A stretch of DNA of 64,000 nucleotides from M3007 sp037445225 (GTDB taxonomy: Bacteria > Bacteroidota > Bacteroidia > Chitinophagales > Saprospiraceae). The notes under the pieces were generated by a model. That model saw only the letters and a program-made list of their open reading frames with translations. It searched no databases and was not told the DNA's origin. Location of the stretch: assembly GCA_037445225.1 (NCBI GenBank), contig JBBIKW010000004.1:185090-249089 (forward strand), written 5' to 3'. Shown here one piece after another: positions 50,862-59,768 of this stretch. The first letter of the stretch is position 1; the number at the start of each line of letters is the position of its first letter. Position numbers and translations under genes: made by a program.

Positions 50862-52208
50862 ATGCTTTTCCCTTCTATCCGATACTTTGGACTGTCGGCA
50901 GCCTTTTTGTCAGCCCTCTCCGTTTTCGGCCAACAGGAGCTCCTGCTCTACCAGTCTGCCGAGCTCTGGCATGCCCACGCCGTCCACCCGGCCTTTTTTC
51001 CAGCAGGCAAAACGGTGTTCATAGGCGGCCCAACGATAGGGCTCGACGCCACCCACTCAGGAGACATCGCCTATAACGACCTATTGCGGCGCGAAGGCAA
51101 GCGCACCGTGCTGGATTTGAGCGGAGCTATCCAGCGCTTAGAGCTCGAAAATACGCTGCGCTTCGACCAGCGCAACGAGCGATGGCTCGTCGGCCTTCGA
51201 TTAGGCGGATGGTATCTGTCGACCGGATGGAGCCGACGCACCGCTGCCACAGCCCGCTACCCGCGCGCATTGGCCGAGCTGCTCTGGTACGGCAACGGAC
51301 CGTACGTGGGGCAAATCCTCGAAATTGGCCCTTCCATCGCCACCACCAGCTGGGACGAGCTGAGCGCCGCCCTCGCGCGCGATGTGGGCAAACACCTGCG
51401 CTTGGGCTTTCGCGTCAAGTATCTATCTGGGGTATCGATGCTCTCCTCGGATGAGGCGCGCCGCTTCATTAGCGTCTACACCGAGCCCGACGTTTACCAG
51501 CTGCTGTTGCAAACCGATTACGCTTTTTATTCGTCGCGCCTCATTTCGGCCGTGGATACGTCGGGATTTGGCTACGACCTATCGTTTGACGAGGTGCGCC
51601 ATCGGTTCGGCCAAAATGCGGGCATCGGCTTTGATGTGGGCATCCAGCTGCGCTTAGGTGAGCGCCTAACCCTCAACGCCAGCGCCTTAGACATAGGCAG
51701 TCGCATCGCCTGGAGGCAAAACACGGCCTATTTTCACAGCAAGGGGGCATTCGTCTACGACGGCGTCTTTATCCCCGGCACCGACATCCTGAACGGAACC
51801 GTAGACAGCCTCGACTTTGGGGCGGCCTTAGACAGCCTCAACGACGTGCTCCAATTTCAGAGGAGCGAGGCATCGCTGACGACCTCGTTGCCGGCCCGCT
51901 ACTTTGTGGGCGCGCAGTGGCAGCTGTTAGACCAGTGGCGCTTCGGGGCCGTGCTTCACCACCAGCGCGATGAGCGCCGACAAACCACTGCTGTGGGCTT
52001 TAGCGGCCATTGGACGCCCCTTCCTTGGCTGACTGTGGGAGCTATGTACAGCATTAACGATCGCTCTGCCTCCAACTTGGGGCTGAGTGCAGCCGTTTGC
52101 TTAGGGCCGCTCCAAGCCTTCGCGCTTTCCGACAACGCTCTCAACGCCGTCACGCCCTATCGCTCCGCGGCAGTCAATTTCCGACTGGGCGCGGCCGTGG
52201 TGTTTTGA
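50862..52208 (+). CDS. DUF5723-like outer-membrane protein
   Basis: 448 residues. Signal peptide (MLFPSIRYFGLSAAFLSALSV then FGQQE), a short 'HAVHPAFFPAGKTVFIG' motif typical of PorP/DUF5723-like proteins, then a long run of amphipathic strands (WLVGLRLGGWYLSTGWSRR, LRLGFRVKYLSGVSM, LTLNASALDIGSRIAWR, WLTVGAMYSINDRSASN) ending in Phe (LGAAVVF). Likely an outer-membrane barrel paired with the upstream lipoprotein. The DUF number is from recall. It converges on the next gene with 17 bp between stops. Confidence 0.8.
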   Translation: MLFPSIRYFGLSAAFLSALSVFGQQELLLYQSAELWHAHAVHPAFFPAGKTVFIGGPTIGLDATHSGDIAYNDLLRREGKRTVLDLSGAIQRLELENTLRFDQRNERWLVGLRLGGWYLSTGWSRRTAATARYPRALAELLWYGNGPYVGQILEIGPSIATTSWDELSAALARDVGKHLRLGFRVKYLSGVSMLSSDEARRFISVYTEPDVYQLLLQTDYAFYSSRLISAVDTSGFGYDLSFDEVRHRFGQNAGIGFDVGIQLRLGERLTLNASALDIGSRIAWRQNTAYFHSKGAFVYDGVFIPGTDILNGTVDSLDFGAALDSLNDVLQFQRSEASLTTSLPARYFVGAQWQLLDQWRFGAVLHHQRDERRQTTAVGFSGHWTPLPWLTVGAMYSINDRSASNLGLSAAVCLGPLQAFALSDNALNAVTPYRSAAVNFRLGAAVVF

Positions 52209-52225
52209 ACACTTCTGAAGCGCTA

Positions 52226-53551
52226 CTATGGCGCCGGCTCAAAGGCGTAGTTCTGAAAGCGCAGCACGTGCACGTGGGTGTTTTCTAAGTAGTCGTAAAA
52301 ACCGCTCAGCCGCTCATCGGGAGCAATCCCTTCTGCCGGCACGCGCTCGAAACGATACGCCGATCGCAGTCCGCGAAAAGATGCCTCCTCCGCTAAACGC
52401 TGCGGAAAGCTTAGCCCCCAGCGCTGGAGCCATTGTCCGGTGAGCCAGACGACATCGTAGCCGTTGAACGCCTCTTCGTCGGGAACGGTGCCGAACGCCT
52501 CGTAGAAGGCGCGCTGAAAAGTGCGCACCGCCTCGTCGCCGTAATCGATGTAGGCAGCAGAGGAAATGTGCACGTTGAGTTCGGCAAAGTACTCCGGCTC
52601 GATGTTTTCAAACTGGCGCCACTGGGGCATGCCGTACACCACCACCGGCCGACCTTTGCGGACGACGCTCAGCTTGCGGAAAAAAGCCATCACGAAATCC
52701 TGGCTGCTCCAAGTGGGCAACACAAAGACAGCCGTCTGCCCCGGGGAGAAACACTGCTCTAAGTCTACCTTGTCGAAATAAGCTCCCTCGTCGGGCGTAA
52801 GTATCTCGCCAAACCGGCGACCTTCGTTGGGCTGGAAGAAGGCGAGGCGATCGGCTTCGCGCTGTCGGAGGACGAGGTATACGGCCTCTGGGCGATACCG
52901 GTCGAGAATATGTCGGGTGATGGCGGCGCCGTGGGCGCGCAGCGAGGGCATCATCTGAATGAAATCGGGATGCTGTCGCGTCAACCCCATAGTGGGGCTT
53001 TCTGGAGAGATGAGGATTTGGCGCGCTTGTCGGGCGCGCTCGGCCATCAAGCTGATGTGGGTAGGTCGGACAGGGCCGATGATTACTTGCGCCTTTTGCA
53101 GGCGCGGGTCGGCAAGCAGCCGCTGAAAATCGGCATCGCTCTGCCGCGTGTCGAGCACATTCACCTCCAAGCGGAGACCCGCTTCGGATAGGCGCTGCAG
53201 CGCCAAAGTGGCGCCAGCGTAAAACTGGAGAGCCGGAACGCTCTTTTCCGGCACGGCCGTGCCGTCGAACTGGTCGGCCAGGAACGGCAGCAGCAAGGCT
53301 ATCCGATAGGTGCTTGCTGCCTGTTTGTCGGGCTCAGGGAGGTTGCTAATGGGCGGGGCAGCATTAGGGTTAGGCTTCCAGCGAATAGTATCGATGGGCT
53401 GCGGCGAGGTAGGCGGGCGCTCCACAGGGCGCGTGCTCCCGGGCCGCTGCGGAGTAGGAGCGGCACCTCCGCCTGTTGTGCGCCGAGCCGGAGAGCACGC
53501 CCACAGAAGTGCTGCTACACCGCAAAGAGCCAAGGCATTTGAAACAGTCAT
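52226..53551 (-). CDS. Periplasmic-binding-fold (PBP1/LpoA-like) lipoprotein
   Basis: About 441 residues. Lipoprotein signal (VSNALALCGVAALLWAC, Cys near 19), a Pro-rich linker (~30-75), then a type I periplasmic-binding fold (YRIALLLPFLADQFDG, ALQFYAGATLALQRLSEAGL, AQVIIGPVRPTHISLMAERA, GYDVVWLTGQWLQRWGL). The family includes branched-chain amino-acid binding proteins and the LpoA activator of PBP1A. No ABC transporter genes are adjacent, so an LpoA-type or sensing role is as likely as transport. ATG at 53551; the frame is open to 53620, but a -7 box sits at 53578-53585. Confidence 0.82.
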   Translation of the reverse strand: MTVSNALALCGVAALLWACSPARRTTGGGAAPTPQRPGSTRPVERPPTSPQPIDTIRWKPNPNAAPPISNLPEPDKQAASTYRIALLLPFLADQFDGTAVPEKSVPALQFYAGATLALQRLSEAGLRLEVNVLDTRQSDADFQRLLADPRLQKAQVIIGPVRPTHISLMAERARQARQILISPESPTMGLTRQHPDFIQMMPSLRAHGAAITRHILDRYRPEAVYLVLRQREADRLAFFQPNEGRRFGEILTPDEGAYFDKVDLEQCFSPGQTAVFVLPTWSSQDFVMAFFRKLSVVRKGRPVVVYGMPQWRQFENIEPEYFAELNVHISSAAYIDYGDEAVRTFQRAFYEAFGTVPDEEAFNGYDVVWLTGQWLQRWGLSFPQRLAEEASFRGLRSAYRFERVPAEGIAPDERLSGFYDYLENTHVHVLRFQNYAFEPAP

Positions 53552-53577
53552 GAAAAACAGCGCAGACAGTGACCGGG

Positions 53578-53585
53578 CAAAGATA
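53578..53585 (-). promoter_or_regulatory. -7 box for the PBP-fold lipoprotein gene
   Basis: TATCTTTG on the minus strand, 27 bases before the ATG at 53551. It excludes the longer start at 53620. Confidence 0.45.
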
Positions 53586-53606
53586 GGGCCTCCACACGGG
53601 TGGCGC

Positions 53607-55889
53607 CTACTTTTGCGCATCCACTACGGCCATGGCCACCATGTCGACAATCTCGCGCACAGAGGCCCCCAACTGCAACACGTGGATGGGCTTCTTCAGC
53701 CCTGTAAGGATAGGGCCAATGGTTTCAATACCCGCTAAGCTGCGCATCAGGTTATAGGCAATGTTGGCAGAAGACAAGTTAGGGAAGATCAGGGTATTGG
53801 CCGGAGCGTCGACCAGCGCGCTGAAAGGATAGTTTTGCCGCAACAGCTCCATGTCGAAGGCCAAATGGGCCTGCATCTCGCCGTCGATGACCCACTCCGG
53901 ATGCTTTTCCTTGAGTACAGCCGTCGCTTGGCGCATCTTCACCGCTGCCGCCCCATCGGAGACCGAGCCGAAGGTGGAATACGTCACCAGCGCGATGCGC
54001 GGCTTGATGTTGAACTTTTCTACCTGTTGAGCCGTCTGCTCGGCAATTTCCACTACCTCTTCGGCGGTCGGGTCGAGGTTGACCGTCGCGTCGGCAATGA
54101 AGATAGGGCCGAGGCGGCTCATCAAGATATACATAGCCGACACGCGGCGCAAGCCTGGACGCGGCCCTACTACGCGCAGCGCCGGGCGGAGGGTATCGGG
54201 GTAGTTGCGTGTGAGGCCGCCGATCATGGCGTCGGCATCGCCGTTTTCCACCATGAGCGCTCCGAAATAGTTGCGGTGGCGAACGATTTGCCGCGCCTCG
54301 CGGTAGATGATGCCCTTGCGCTGGCGCTTTTCGTACAAGATTTGGGCATAGCGCTCCAAACACGCCTCTTCTTCCGCCGATACCGGCAGCTTGGGGTCGA
54401 TGATGGGCACGTCGGCAATAGCCAAGCGGTGCTCCTGGATGAGCCCCTCTATGCGCTCCCGGTTCCCCAACAGGATCGGATAGGCGATCTTTTCATCCAA
54501 GACGACTTGGATAGCCTTGAGCACGGAGAGGTTCTCGGCATCGGTAAACACGACCCGTTTGGGGTCGCGGCGCGCCTTTGTCTGAATGACGCGGGTAAGC
54601 GTGTTGTCGACGCCCAGCCGTTGAGCCAGATATGCCTCGTAGGCCGCCCAATCCTCAATGGGCTGCTGCGCCACGCCCGACTCTATAGCGGCCCGAGCCA
54701 CTGCCGGAGCCACGGTGGTGATGAGGCGCGGATCGACCGGCTTGGGAATGATGTACTCGGGGCCAAAGGTGAGGTTGGCACTTCCGTAGGCGAGGTTCAC
54801 TATGTCGGGAACCGGCTTTTTGGCCAAGTCAGCCAAAGCGCGCACGGCAGCGAGCTTCATCCCTTCGTTGATGGTGCGCGCGCGCACATCTAAGGCGCCG
54901 CGGAAGATGAAGGGAAAGCCCAAGACGTTGTTCACTTGGTTGGGATAATCCGAACGCCCCGTAGCCATAATGATATCCGGTCGGGCGGCCCGGGCATCTT
55001 CGTAGCGGATCTCTGGGTCGGGATTGGCCATGGCAAAGACGATGCAGTTGGGCGCCATAGAGCGCACCATGTCTTGCGTTAAAATATTGCCCACCGAGAG
55101 TCCGACAAACACATCGGCTCCAACGAGGGCTTCGGCCAACGTGGTTTCTGCCGGCAAGCGATCGTTGACAAACTCGCTCTTCTTGCCGTCTAAGTTGGTG
55201 CGCGAAGGATGGAGCAGCCCCTTGCTGTCGAACATGAAGATGTTTTCTTTGCGCGCGCCCATGGCGCAATAGAGGCGCGTGCAGGAGATGGCAGAAGCCC
55301 CGGCGCCGTTGACGACGATCTTCACCTGGGCGATGTCCTTGCCCACCAGCTCTAAGGCGTTGAGCAGCGCCGCCGCACTGATGATGGCCGTGCCGTGTTG
55401 GTCGTCGTGCATGACGGGAATGCTGAGCTCCTGCTTTAGCCGCTCTTCGATCTCGAAGCACTCGGGCGCAGAAATATCCTCTAAGTTGATGCCGCCGAAG
55501 GTCGGCTCTAAAATTTTAACGGTTCGCACAAACTCATCCACATCGGTAGTGTCCAGTTCTATGTCGAAGCAGTCGATATCGGCGTATATCTTGAACAGGA
55601 GCCCTTTGCCTTCCATGACGGGCTTGCTGGCCAAGGCGCCCAAGTTCCCTAGGCCCAACACGGCGGTGCCGTTGCTGATGACGGCGACTAAGTTGCCCTT
55701 GGCCGTGTAGCGGTAGGCGTTTTCGGGATGCTCAGCAATAGCCAAGCAAGGCGCCGCTACCCCCGGTGAATAGGCCAGCGATAGGTCGCGCTGGTTGGTC
55801 GTCTCTTTTGAGGGGATTACTTCCAATTTTCCAGGGCGCCCCTTCGCGTGGTAATGGAGCGCTTCTTCCATGAGCTTCGCTTTATCCAT
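53607..55889 (-). CDS. maeB: NADP-type malic enzyme with phosphotransacetylase-like domain
   Basis: 760 residues. The N-terminal malic-enzyme part (SLAYSPGVAAPCLAIAE, MHDDQHGTAIISAAALLNAL, VVNGAGASAISCTRLYCAMG) decarboxylates malate to pyruvate with NAD(P)H formation. The C-terminal ~330 residues (KRVVFTDAENLSVLKAIQVV, ENGDADAMIGGLTRNYP, ASVREIVDMVAMAVV) are a phosphotransacetylase-like domain that in MaeB is regulatory and binds acetyl-CoA rather than catalysing. This two-domain build is standard for MaeB. Its -7 box is imperfect (TACCTTCG at 55920-55927). Confidence 0.95.
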   Translation of the reverse strand: MDKAKLMEEALHYHAKGRPGKLEVIPSKETTNQRDLSLAYSPGVAAPCLAIAEHPENAYRYTAKGNLVAVISNGTAVLGLGNLGALASKPVMEGKGLLFKIYADIDCFDIELDTTDVDEFVRTVKILEPTFGGINLEDISAPECFEIEERLKQELSIPVMHDDQHGTAIISAAALLNALELVGKDIAQVKIVVNGAGASAISCTRLYCAMGARKENIFMFDSKGLLHPSRTNLDGKKSEFVNDRLPAETTLAEALVGADVFVGLSVGNILTQDMVRSMAPNCIVFAMANPDPEIRYEDARAARPDIIMATGRSDYPNQVNNVLGFPFIFRGALDVRARTINEGMKLAAVRALADLAKKPVPDIVNLAYGSANLTFGPEYIIPKPVDPRLITTVAPAVARAAIESGVAQQPIEDWAAYEAYLAQRLGVDNTLTRVIQTKARRDPKRVVFTDAENLSVLKAIQVVLDEKIAYPILLGNRERIEGLIQEHRLAIADVPIIDPKLPVSAEEEACLERYAQILYEKRQRKGIIYREARQIVRHRNYFGALMVENGDADAMIGGLTRNYPDTLRPALRVVGPRPGLRRVSAMYILMSRLGPIFIADATVNLDPTAEEVVEIAEQTAQQVEKFNIKPRIALVTYSTFGSVSDGAAAVKMRQATAVLKEKHPEWVIDGEMQAHLAFDMELLRQNYPFSALVDAPANTLIFPNLSSANIAYNLMRSLAGIETIGPILTGLKKPIHVLQLGASVREIVDMVAMAVVDAQK

Positions 55890-55927
55890 AGTGGTACCGA
55901 CCTCTTTTGTTTGCCGGCGCGAAGGTA

Positions 55928-56244
55928 GATAGGCTCTTTTTTCAACACACCCGTTTATCGCCCAAAGTACAACTTAGCCGCAGCTCTCTAATCGTTCGAG
56001 GGTGTGTCTGTTCTGCGGGTGGGAAAGCCTCCCCTACCCCGTGCTTTCTGGGATAAAAAACAACCGTACCCCCTATCAAGTTCGGTCCATGGGATACCCG
56101 CTCCACATTCTCTGTGGTGCACTACAGCGGACGCAGAGGGCTTTTTTCTTAGGTGATCCCTGGCGGCATCGGACTGCCGTCTCTTAAATATACGGCAACA
56201 GAGATTAACCTGTCCCTAACTAAATCGCTTAGCAAAAAAGAGAC
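55928..56244. other. About 320 bp before the first repeat copy
   Basis: No convincing gene. It contains the 15-mer GATAAAAAACAACCG near 56051 which recurs near 63410 just before the third repeat copy, hinting that the ancestral repeat was longer. The short open frame starting near 56002 shows no protein-like pattern. Confidence 0.3.
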
Positions 56245-56252
56245 TATCTTTG
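56245..56252 (+). promoter_or_regulatory. -7 box upstream of repeat copy 1
   Basis: TATCTTTG, full match to TAnnTTTG, 10 bases before the ATG of the small frame at 56262. Confidence 0.4.
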
Positions 56253-56261
56253 TGATAACCC

Positions 56262-56384
56262 ATGTCGACCAACGAATGCTATGCTCGGCAACTCTTTAAA
56301 CAGAAGGACTTTTTTCAGCGCAGCTCTCCGCTGCCCTTTTTGGTGGGCAGCTCGCGAGACAGGCCTGTCATTAAATGTCAATGA
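56262..56384 (+). CDS. Tiny frame ending in repeat copy 1 (VGSSRD...KCQ)
   Basis: 40 codons: a unique start (MSTNECYARQLFKQKDFF) fused in frame to the repeat-borne end VGSSRDRPVIKCQ. The same ending terminates the frame in copy 2 and, with conservative changes, in copy 3. The stop TGA overlaps the ATG of the next small frame (ATGA). No known family. May be a real leader peptide or a relic of a larger gene. Confidence 0.3.
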   Translation: MSTNECYARQLFKQKDFFQRSSPLPFLVGSSRDRPVIKCQ

Positions 56385-56500
56385 AGATCTATGGGCGCTA
56401 CCTCGACTACGGGTACAGCAGCGCGCGGGCTGACCGGTTCGAGAGAAGCGCTCAGGCGGTGCACCGTGCCGAGCGAGCCGCCTTACAAATGTACGCCCGG
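56346..56500 (+). repeat. Dispersed repeat copy 1 (core only)
   Basis: A 155-bp block that is identical at all but three positions to 58640-58794, and also recurs at 63690-63843 with more changes. It lies 50 bp upstream of the lipoprotein gene at 56550. Unlike copies 2 and 3 it lacks the GTCGA array and the MYTIPQYG start. Confidence 0.9.
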
Positions 56501-56503
56501 TAA
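56381..56503 (+). CDS. Second tiny frame in repeat copy 1 (MKIYGRYLD)
   Basis: 40 codons: MKIYGRYLDYGYSSARADRF followed by an Arg/Ala/Glu-rich helix and MYAR. Its ATG overlaps the TGA of the frame before it. Copy 2 encodes nearly the same peptide (start lost in copy 3). The composition is protein-like, but GC-rich repeats can give open frames by chance. Confidence 0.25.
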   Translation: MKIYGRYLDYGYSSARADRFERSAQAVHRAERAALQMYAR

Positions 56504-56549
56504 GTAGTGGTTTACTAAAAATTTCGAGAAAAAATTAAAAATTACAGCA

Positions 56550-58070
56550 ATGAAAAAACATATAATAGTTGTAGGATGCTCAATATTAGCAGCGTTTCTT
56601 ATTGTAATGTGCACTGGTAAGAAGAAAGACCAGGACATACTTGTCGCGCGTATCGACTACGCTCCTGAAAGCTGTAATGTTGGAGCCATAGCCTCATCTT
56701 CTTTGCACTCGAAACACCTACAATTTGCAAAACTCTTAGCTATAGCATTAGGGCGCTCCTCTTCTCTTAGGCAGGCTGTAAAAGATGCATCTCTTGTTGA
56801 AGGTCAGGAATACTTCGAGGAGATATTGGTGTATGACTTTTTAGAAGTCCCGGTCAATGGCCAGAGCGTGCGCAGCCTTTTAGCGAATTACTTTCCAGAT
56901 ATAAGTTCAGAAACCGCGTTTACAACATTTGATGAATTCGCAGAGGATTTGCTACTGAGCGATCCATTGCTCGTCATAAAGATCCCTGACTGGTATTTCA
57001 ACAGCGAATGGGATATAGCCACTACACGTCCGGATGTGGTGTCGAACATACGCGCACCTAATCAGCTTCTTTATGGCTTTAGAGCAAACGGCGATTGTTT
57101 TTCTAAAATTTCGTATTTCGAATTCGAGCACCTTGAAGTGGTGGTAAAAACCAGTGAGGACTACCTATGGATTGGCGGGCCCGACTTTCTCGCTCCTTTC
57201 CCGTCGTTTTGCCTATCGCACGAAGCTTTCTTTGCCCAATATGCCCGAAGCTTTGCTGGCAACTATCTTTTAAAGAAGAGAGACCTACACCACCTGTTTT
57301 TGGGTTGTGGCTCCGGCCCAACCGATCCAGATCCCGATCCGCCAGTCTCACCCTGTCCACGGGATACAGGGTTCGACCATAATTATCTCATTGGATTCAG
57401 GCTATCACATCCTAATGTTCTTCTCACCATGAACAACCAACCCTGTGTGGGTGGAGAGGAAACCTTTGACTTTCAAATAGATTTTCTATATGCAGCTCGT
57501 ACTGGAGAGCAATCGGCTATCGACCTAAAACTTCCTCCACTGCCGCTGTATGGCCTCCGAGCCAAGCAGTTGGTAAATATCATAACAGAAGAGACGGTCT
57601 TGGGCATAAAGAAAGTAGTGGCCGTCTCTCCCGTTTACTATCCTATTCGCGTCAATAACAATTTATTCAATTACTTTGAACAAATTAGCCCATCACAAAA
57701 AGAGTGGGTTGTAGATAGATTTGGGAAAGAAGTTTATGTCACCTGGAATGAGGTAGACTTTAGGGAGTGCAATGCCTCTAGCGGTACAACAACCACCACC
57801 AGTATAAGTGCCACGTTACCCTTCAACTTGTTTTACAGTTGGTTCAGCAAATTAGAGAACTCAAATAGCACGTTCAACGCTTCGTATTCCAAGGTTTCCA
57901 AACACGAAGTACAGGTATTTGGAGAATCCCATATTCCGCTGGGTTACTGTGGTTTGGGATATTGTGACTCCTTGTATTCCAATTTTAACGATTTCCCATT
58001 TAGAGCGAGGCGCTGGTATCCCACAGGACCTCAGGCATTGTTGGTACACTTCGACTATATCGTGGAATGA
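56550..58070 (+). CDS. AT-rich lipoprotein of unknown function
   Basis: 506 residues. Lipoprotein signal MKKHIIVVGCSILAAFLIVM then Cys21. The mature part has no recognised domain. It is rich in aromatic residues and Cys, with a DPDPDPP linker near residue 255 that separates two halves, and a late Ser/Thr stretch (SSGTTTTTSISATLP). Its base composition is clearly more AT-rich than the core genes to the left, and its codon use differs, suggesting transfer. It follows repeat copy 1 and ends with a strong terminator. Probably anchored to the outer membrane. Confidence 0.7.
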   Translation: MKKHIIVVGCSILAAFLIVMCTGKKKDQDILVARIDYAPESCNVGAIASSSLHSKHLQFAKLLAIALGRSSSLRQAVKDASLVEGQEYFEEILVYDFLEVPVNGQSVRSLLANYFPDISSETAFTTFDEFAEDLLLSDPLLVIKIPDWYFNSEWDIATTRPDVVSNIRAPNQLLYGFRANGDCFSKISYFEFEHLEVVVKTSEDYLWIGGPDFLAPFPSFCLSHEAFFAQYARSFAGNYLLKKRDLHHLFLGCGSGPTDPDPDPPVSPCPRDTGFDHNYLIGFRLSHPNVLLTMNNQPCVGGEETFDFQIDFLYAARTGEQSAIDLKLPPLPLYGLRAKQLVNIITEETVLGIKKVVAVSPVYYPIRVNNNLFNYFEQISPSQKEWVVDRFGKEVYVTWNEVDFRECNASSGTTTTTSISATLPFNLFYSWFSKLENSNSTFNASYSKVSKHEVQVFGESHIPLGYCGLGYCDSLYSNFNDFPFRARRWYPTGPQALLVHFDYIVE

Positions 58071-58400
58071 CCTCAACACGCCTTCGCTGTATTTTGGAAG
58101 CTATCCAGCACCTTCAAGTGCGAGGTAGATATGGTGGTATTGCTGTTGCTCCTGGTGAGTGAAGAGGGCAACTATCGAGCGCGGCAGTATTATGCAAACC
58201 TTGCCAGAGGCGGAGCGAACAGGTGCGTTCGCTCCGCTTTTCCCATGCAAGTACTGTCCAGATAGACTTATCGTCAACACCCAGCCTCCATTAAAACCAG
58301 TATGAGGCGTACCAACAGGTATTCGCCCAGTAGCCCTCTTCGAGCGAAAACCCACCTCTGCGGATAAGAGCAGAGGATAAGGAGCCCATGCAAAACCGAA
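58071..58400. other. 330 bp between the lipoprotein gene and repeat copy 2
   Basis: No gene recognised. It holds the terminator at 58210-58241. The rest is featureless; a minus-strand open frame at 58101-58355 runs through the hairpin and is not credible. Confidence 0.35.
58210..58241 (+). terminator. Strong terminator after the 506-aa lipoprotein gene
   Basis: An 11-bp perfect stem GCGGAGCGAAC/GTTCGCTCCGC with a 6-base loop, followed by TTTT. Confidence 0.8.
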
Positions 58401-58459
58401 ATAGGCATCGCCTGAACAGCACCCGATCGTTCTATACTAACATCGCTCAAATGCCGTTA

Positions 58460-58506
58460 GTCGAAAAAAAACGCTTTTTAGTCGATTAAATAAGAGTTTT
58501 TGTCGA
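58460..58506 (+). promoter_or_regulatory. Three GTCGA sites at 21-bp period (copy 2)
   Basis: GTCGA begins at 58460, 58481 and 58502. Each is flanked by a T run before and an A run after in the form TTTTnGTCGAnAAA. The exact two-turn period puts all sites on one face of the helix, as for operators or iterons. The same spacing is kept in copy 3. Confidence 0.45.
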
Positions 58507-58564
58507 AAAAAAAAATACATTTTTATACAATCTTTGTATATTCCTCACATAAATCAAAACCGCC

Positions 58565-58678
58565 ATGTATACCATCCCGCAATACGGTAGCGATGCAGGC
58601 GACAGCATCCGACTCAGGGCTATGCAGCACCTGTCGGTAGGCAGCTCGCGAGACAGGCCTGTCATTAAATGTCAATGA
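58565..58678 (+). CDS. Tiny frame in repeat copy 2 (MYTIPQYG)
   Basis: 37 codons, MYTIPQYGSDAGDSIRLRAM then QHLSVGSSRDRPVIKCQ. The frame has the same length and start in copy 3, where most of the seven codon changes near the end are synonymous or conservative, including the stop (TGA to TAA). TGA overlaps the next ATG. Family unknown. Confidence 0.3.
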   Translation: MYTIPQYGSDAGDSIRLRAMQHLSVGSSRDRPVIKCQ

Positions 58679-58821
58679 AGATCTATGGGCGCTACCTCGA
58701 CTGCGGGTACAGCAGCGCGCGGGCTGACCGGTTCGAGAGAAGCGCTCAGGCGGTGCACCGTGCCGAGCGAGCCGCCTTAAAAATGTACGCTCGGCACCCA
58801 CGCACGCCGAAAAGTGGGTAA
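58675..58821 (+). CDS. Second tiny frame in repeat copy 2 (MKIYGRYLD)
   Basis: 48 codons: MKIYGRYLDCGYSSARADRF then an Ala/Arg/Glu-rich segment and MYARHPRTPKSG. Same peptide as in copy 1 apart from two changes and a longer end. Coupled to the frame before it by ATGA. Confidence 0.25.
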   Translation: MKIYGRYLDCGYSSARADRFERSAQAVHRAERAALKMYARHPRTPKSG

Positions 58822-58909
58822 AAATCAAAAATAACGCTATACCCACCTGAGAAAAATTAATTCTCGCAATATATGTAATCAATCTCTTTTTTAAAAAAAT
58901 TTTTAAAAT

Positions 58910-59755
58910 ATGTACGGATATTCTATTTCTTCGAAAGGAGTGGGCAATGGGATAGGGCATTTGTTCGCATTAGTTCTCTTGCTGTCTGCATGCAGAGACA
59001 ATGTGACCAATCCCTCGACACAATGCCGCGTTCAAATGACCTACGATGCTGAGGTCACTACTTTGATACGCCCCGAAAAGAGTAGCGACGCTGCTTTGCT
59101 AAGCGACCTGGATAGGGCCCTTACGTTGCCGAAACGGGAAGGCGAGAGAGTACAACTGTGCATCGATGCTGAGGGAAATTACACCATCAGTACCGAATAC
59201 ATCACTCCAGAAAACCCCATAGAATATCCCGCTTACACCGTTGGGGTATGGCTCAAGCCCCGATACAAGCGTTCGGTAAATGTGAATGGCGAAATCACCT
59301 ATTACAACGAGGCTAATGAGGTGGTGGAAGTAGGATACACTGATGGCGACTCGCACAGCGGTTTGGTGATCGGCATTTTAAATTCACTTAATGAGTTGAG
59401 CAAGTCGGCAGCATTAACCGATCGCGAATTTGCCAGCGCCTTGGATACTCTTAGTGCGCACGGTTTGCCCATCACCCATCACGACGACAAAATTGCCACA
59501 AGTCGCATTTCACATGCGGACGGTTCTTTTTCTGTGATCGTGATCGACAAGAAGGCTCGCATGCAAGTGGGGCAACTTGATTACGATGCCAATGGCGCGC
59601 TCAGCACCTTTTATCTATTGGAGGTGGAGGGAGTTGCTCCCAAAGTGCTGTTTAAACGATGGCATCGCGTGTTTTTCTTCAATGCTGTGGACAGCAATGT
59701 CCGCATGAAACATGAAACAATAACAAAGTTTAAGCATTTTTCTCTCACCATCTGA
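58910..59755 (+). CDS. Lipoprotein of unknown function following repeat copy 2
   Basis: 281 residues. A somewhat long lipoprotein signal (MYGYSISSKGVGNGIGHLFA then LVLLLSAC) gives a lipid-attached Cys near 28. The mature part has no recognised domain; it contains NEANEVVEVGYTDGDSHSGL and a long beta-rich tail (GSFSVIVIDKKARMQVGQLD). It starts a run of four genes on the same strand (to 63294). Spacing to the next gene is about 14 bp, so the run is likely an operon. Confidence 0.68.
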   Translation: MYGYSISSKGVGNGIGHLFALVLLLSACRDNVTNPSTQCRVQMTYDAEVTTLIRPEKSSDAALLSDLDRALTLPKREGERVQLCIDAEGNYTISTEYITPENPIEYPAYTVGVWLKPRYKRSVNVNGEITYYNEANEVVEVGYTDGDSHSGLVIGILNSLNELSKSAALTDREFASALDTLSAHGLPITHHDDKIATSRISHADGSFSVIVIDKKARMQVGQLDYDANGALSTFYLLEVEGVAPKVLFKRWHRVFFFNAVDSNVRMKHETITKFKHFSLTI

Positions 59756-59768
59756 CTTTTTGGTTCCT

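Larger units (their letters stand above)
58401..58817 (+). repeat. Dispersed repeat copy 2 (long form)
   Basis: About 417 bp, aligned along its length with 63440-63866. From left to right: a conserved lead (ATAGGCATCGCC), three GTCGA sites at 58460, 58481 and 58502, an A/T run, a promoter-like ATACAATCTTTG stretch, the tiny frame MYTIPQYG..., and the 155-bp core shared with copy 1. It ends 92 bp before the lipoprotein gene at 58910. Confidence 0.9.

Noticed and set aside
58523..58960. Minus-strand frame of 145 codons through repeat copy 2
   Set aside because: It crosses the repeat, the AT-rich promoter-like region and the start of the lipoprotein gene. The matching frames in the other copies are broken differently.
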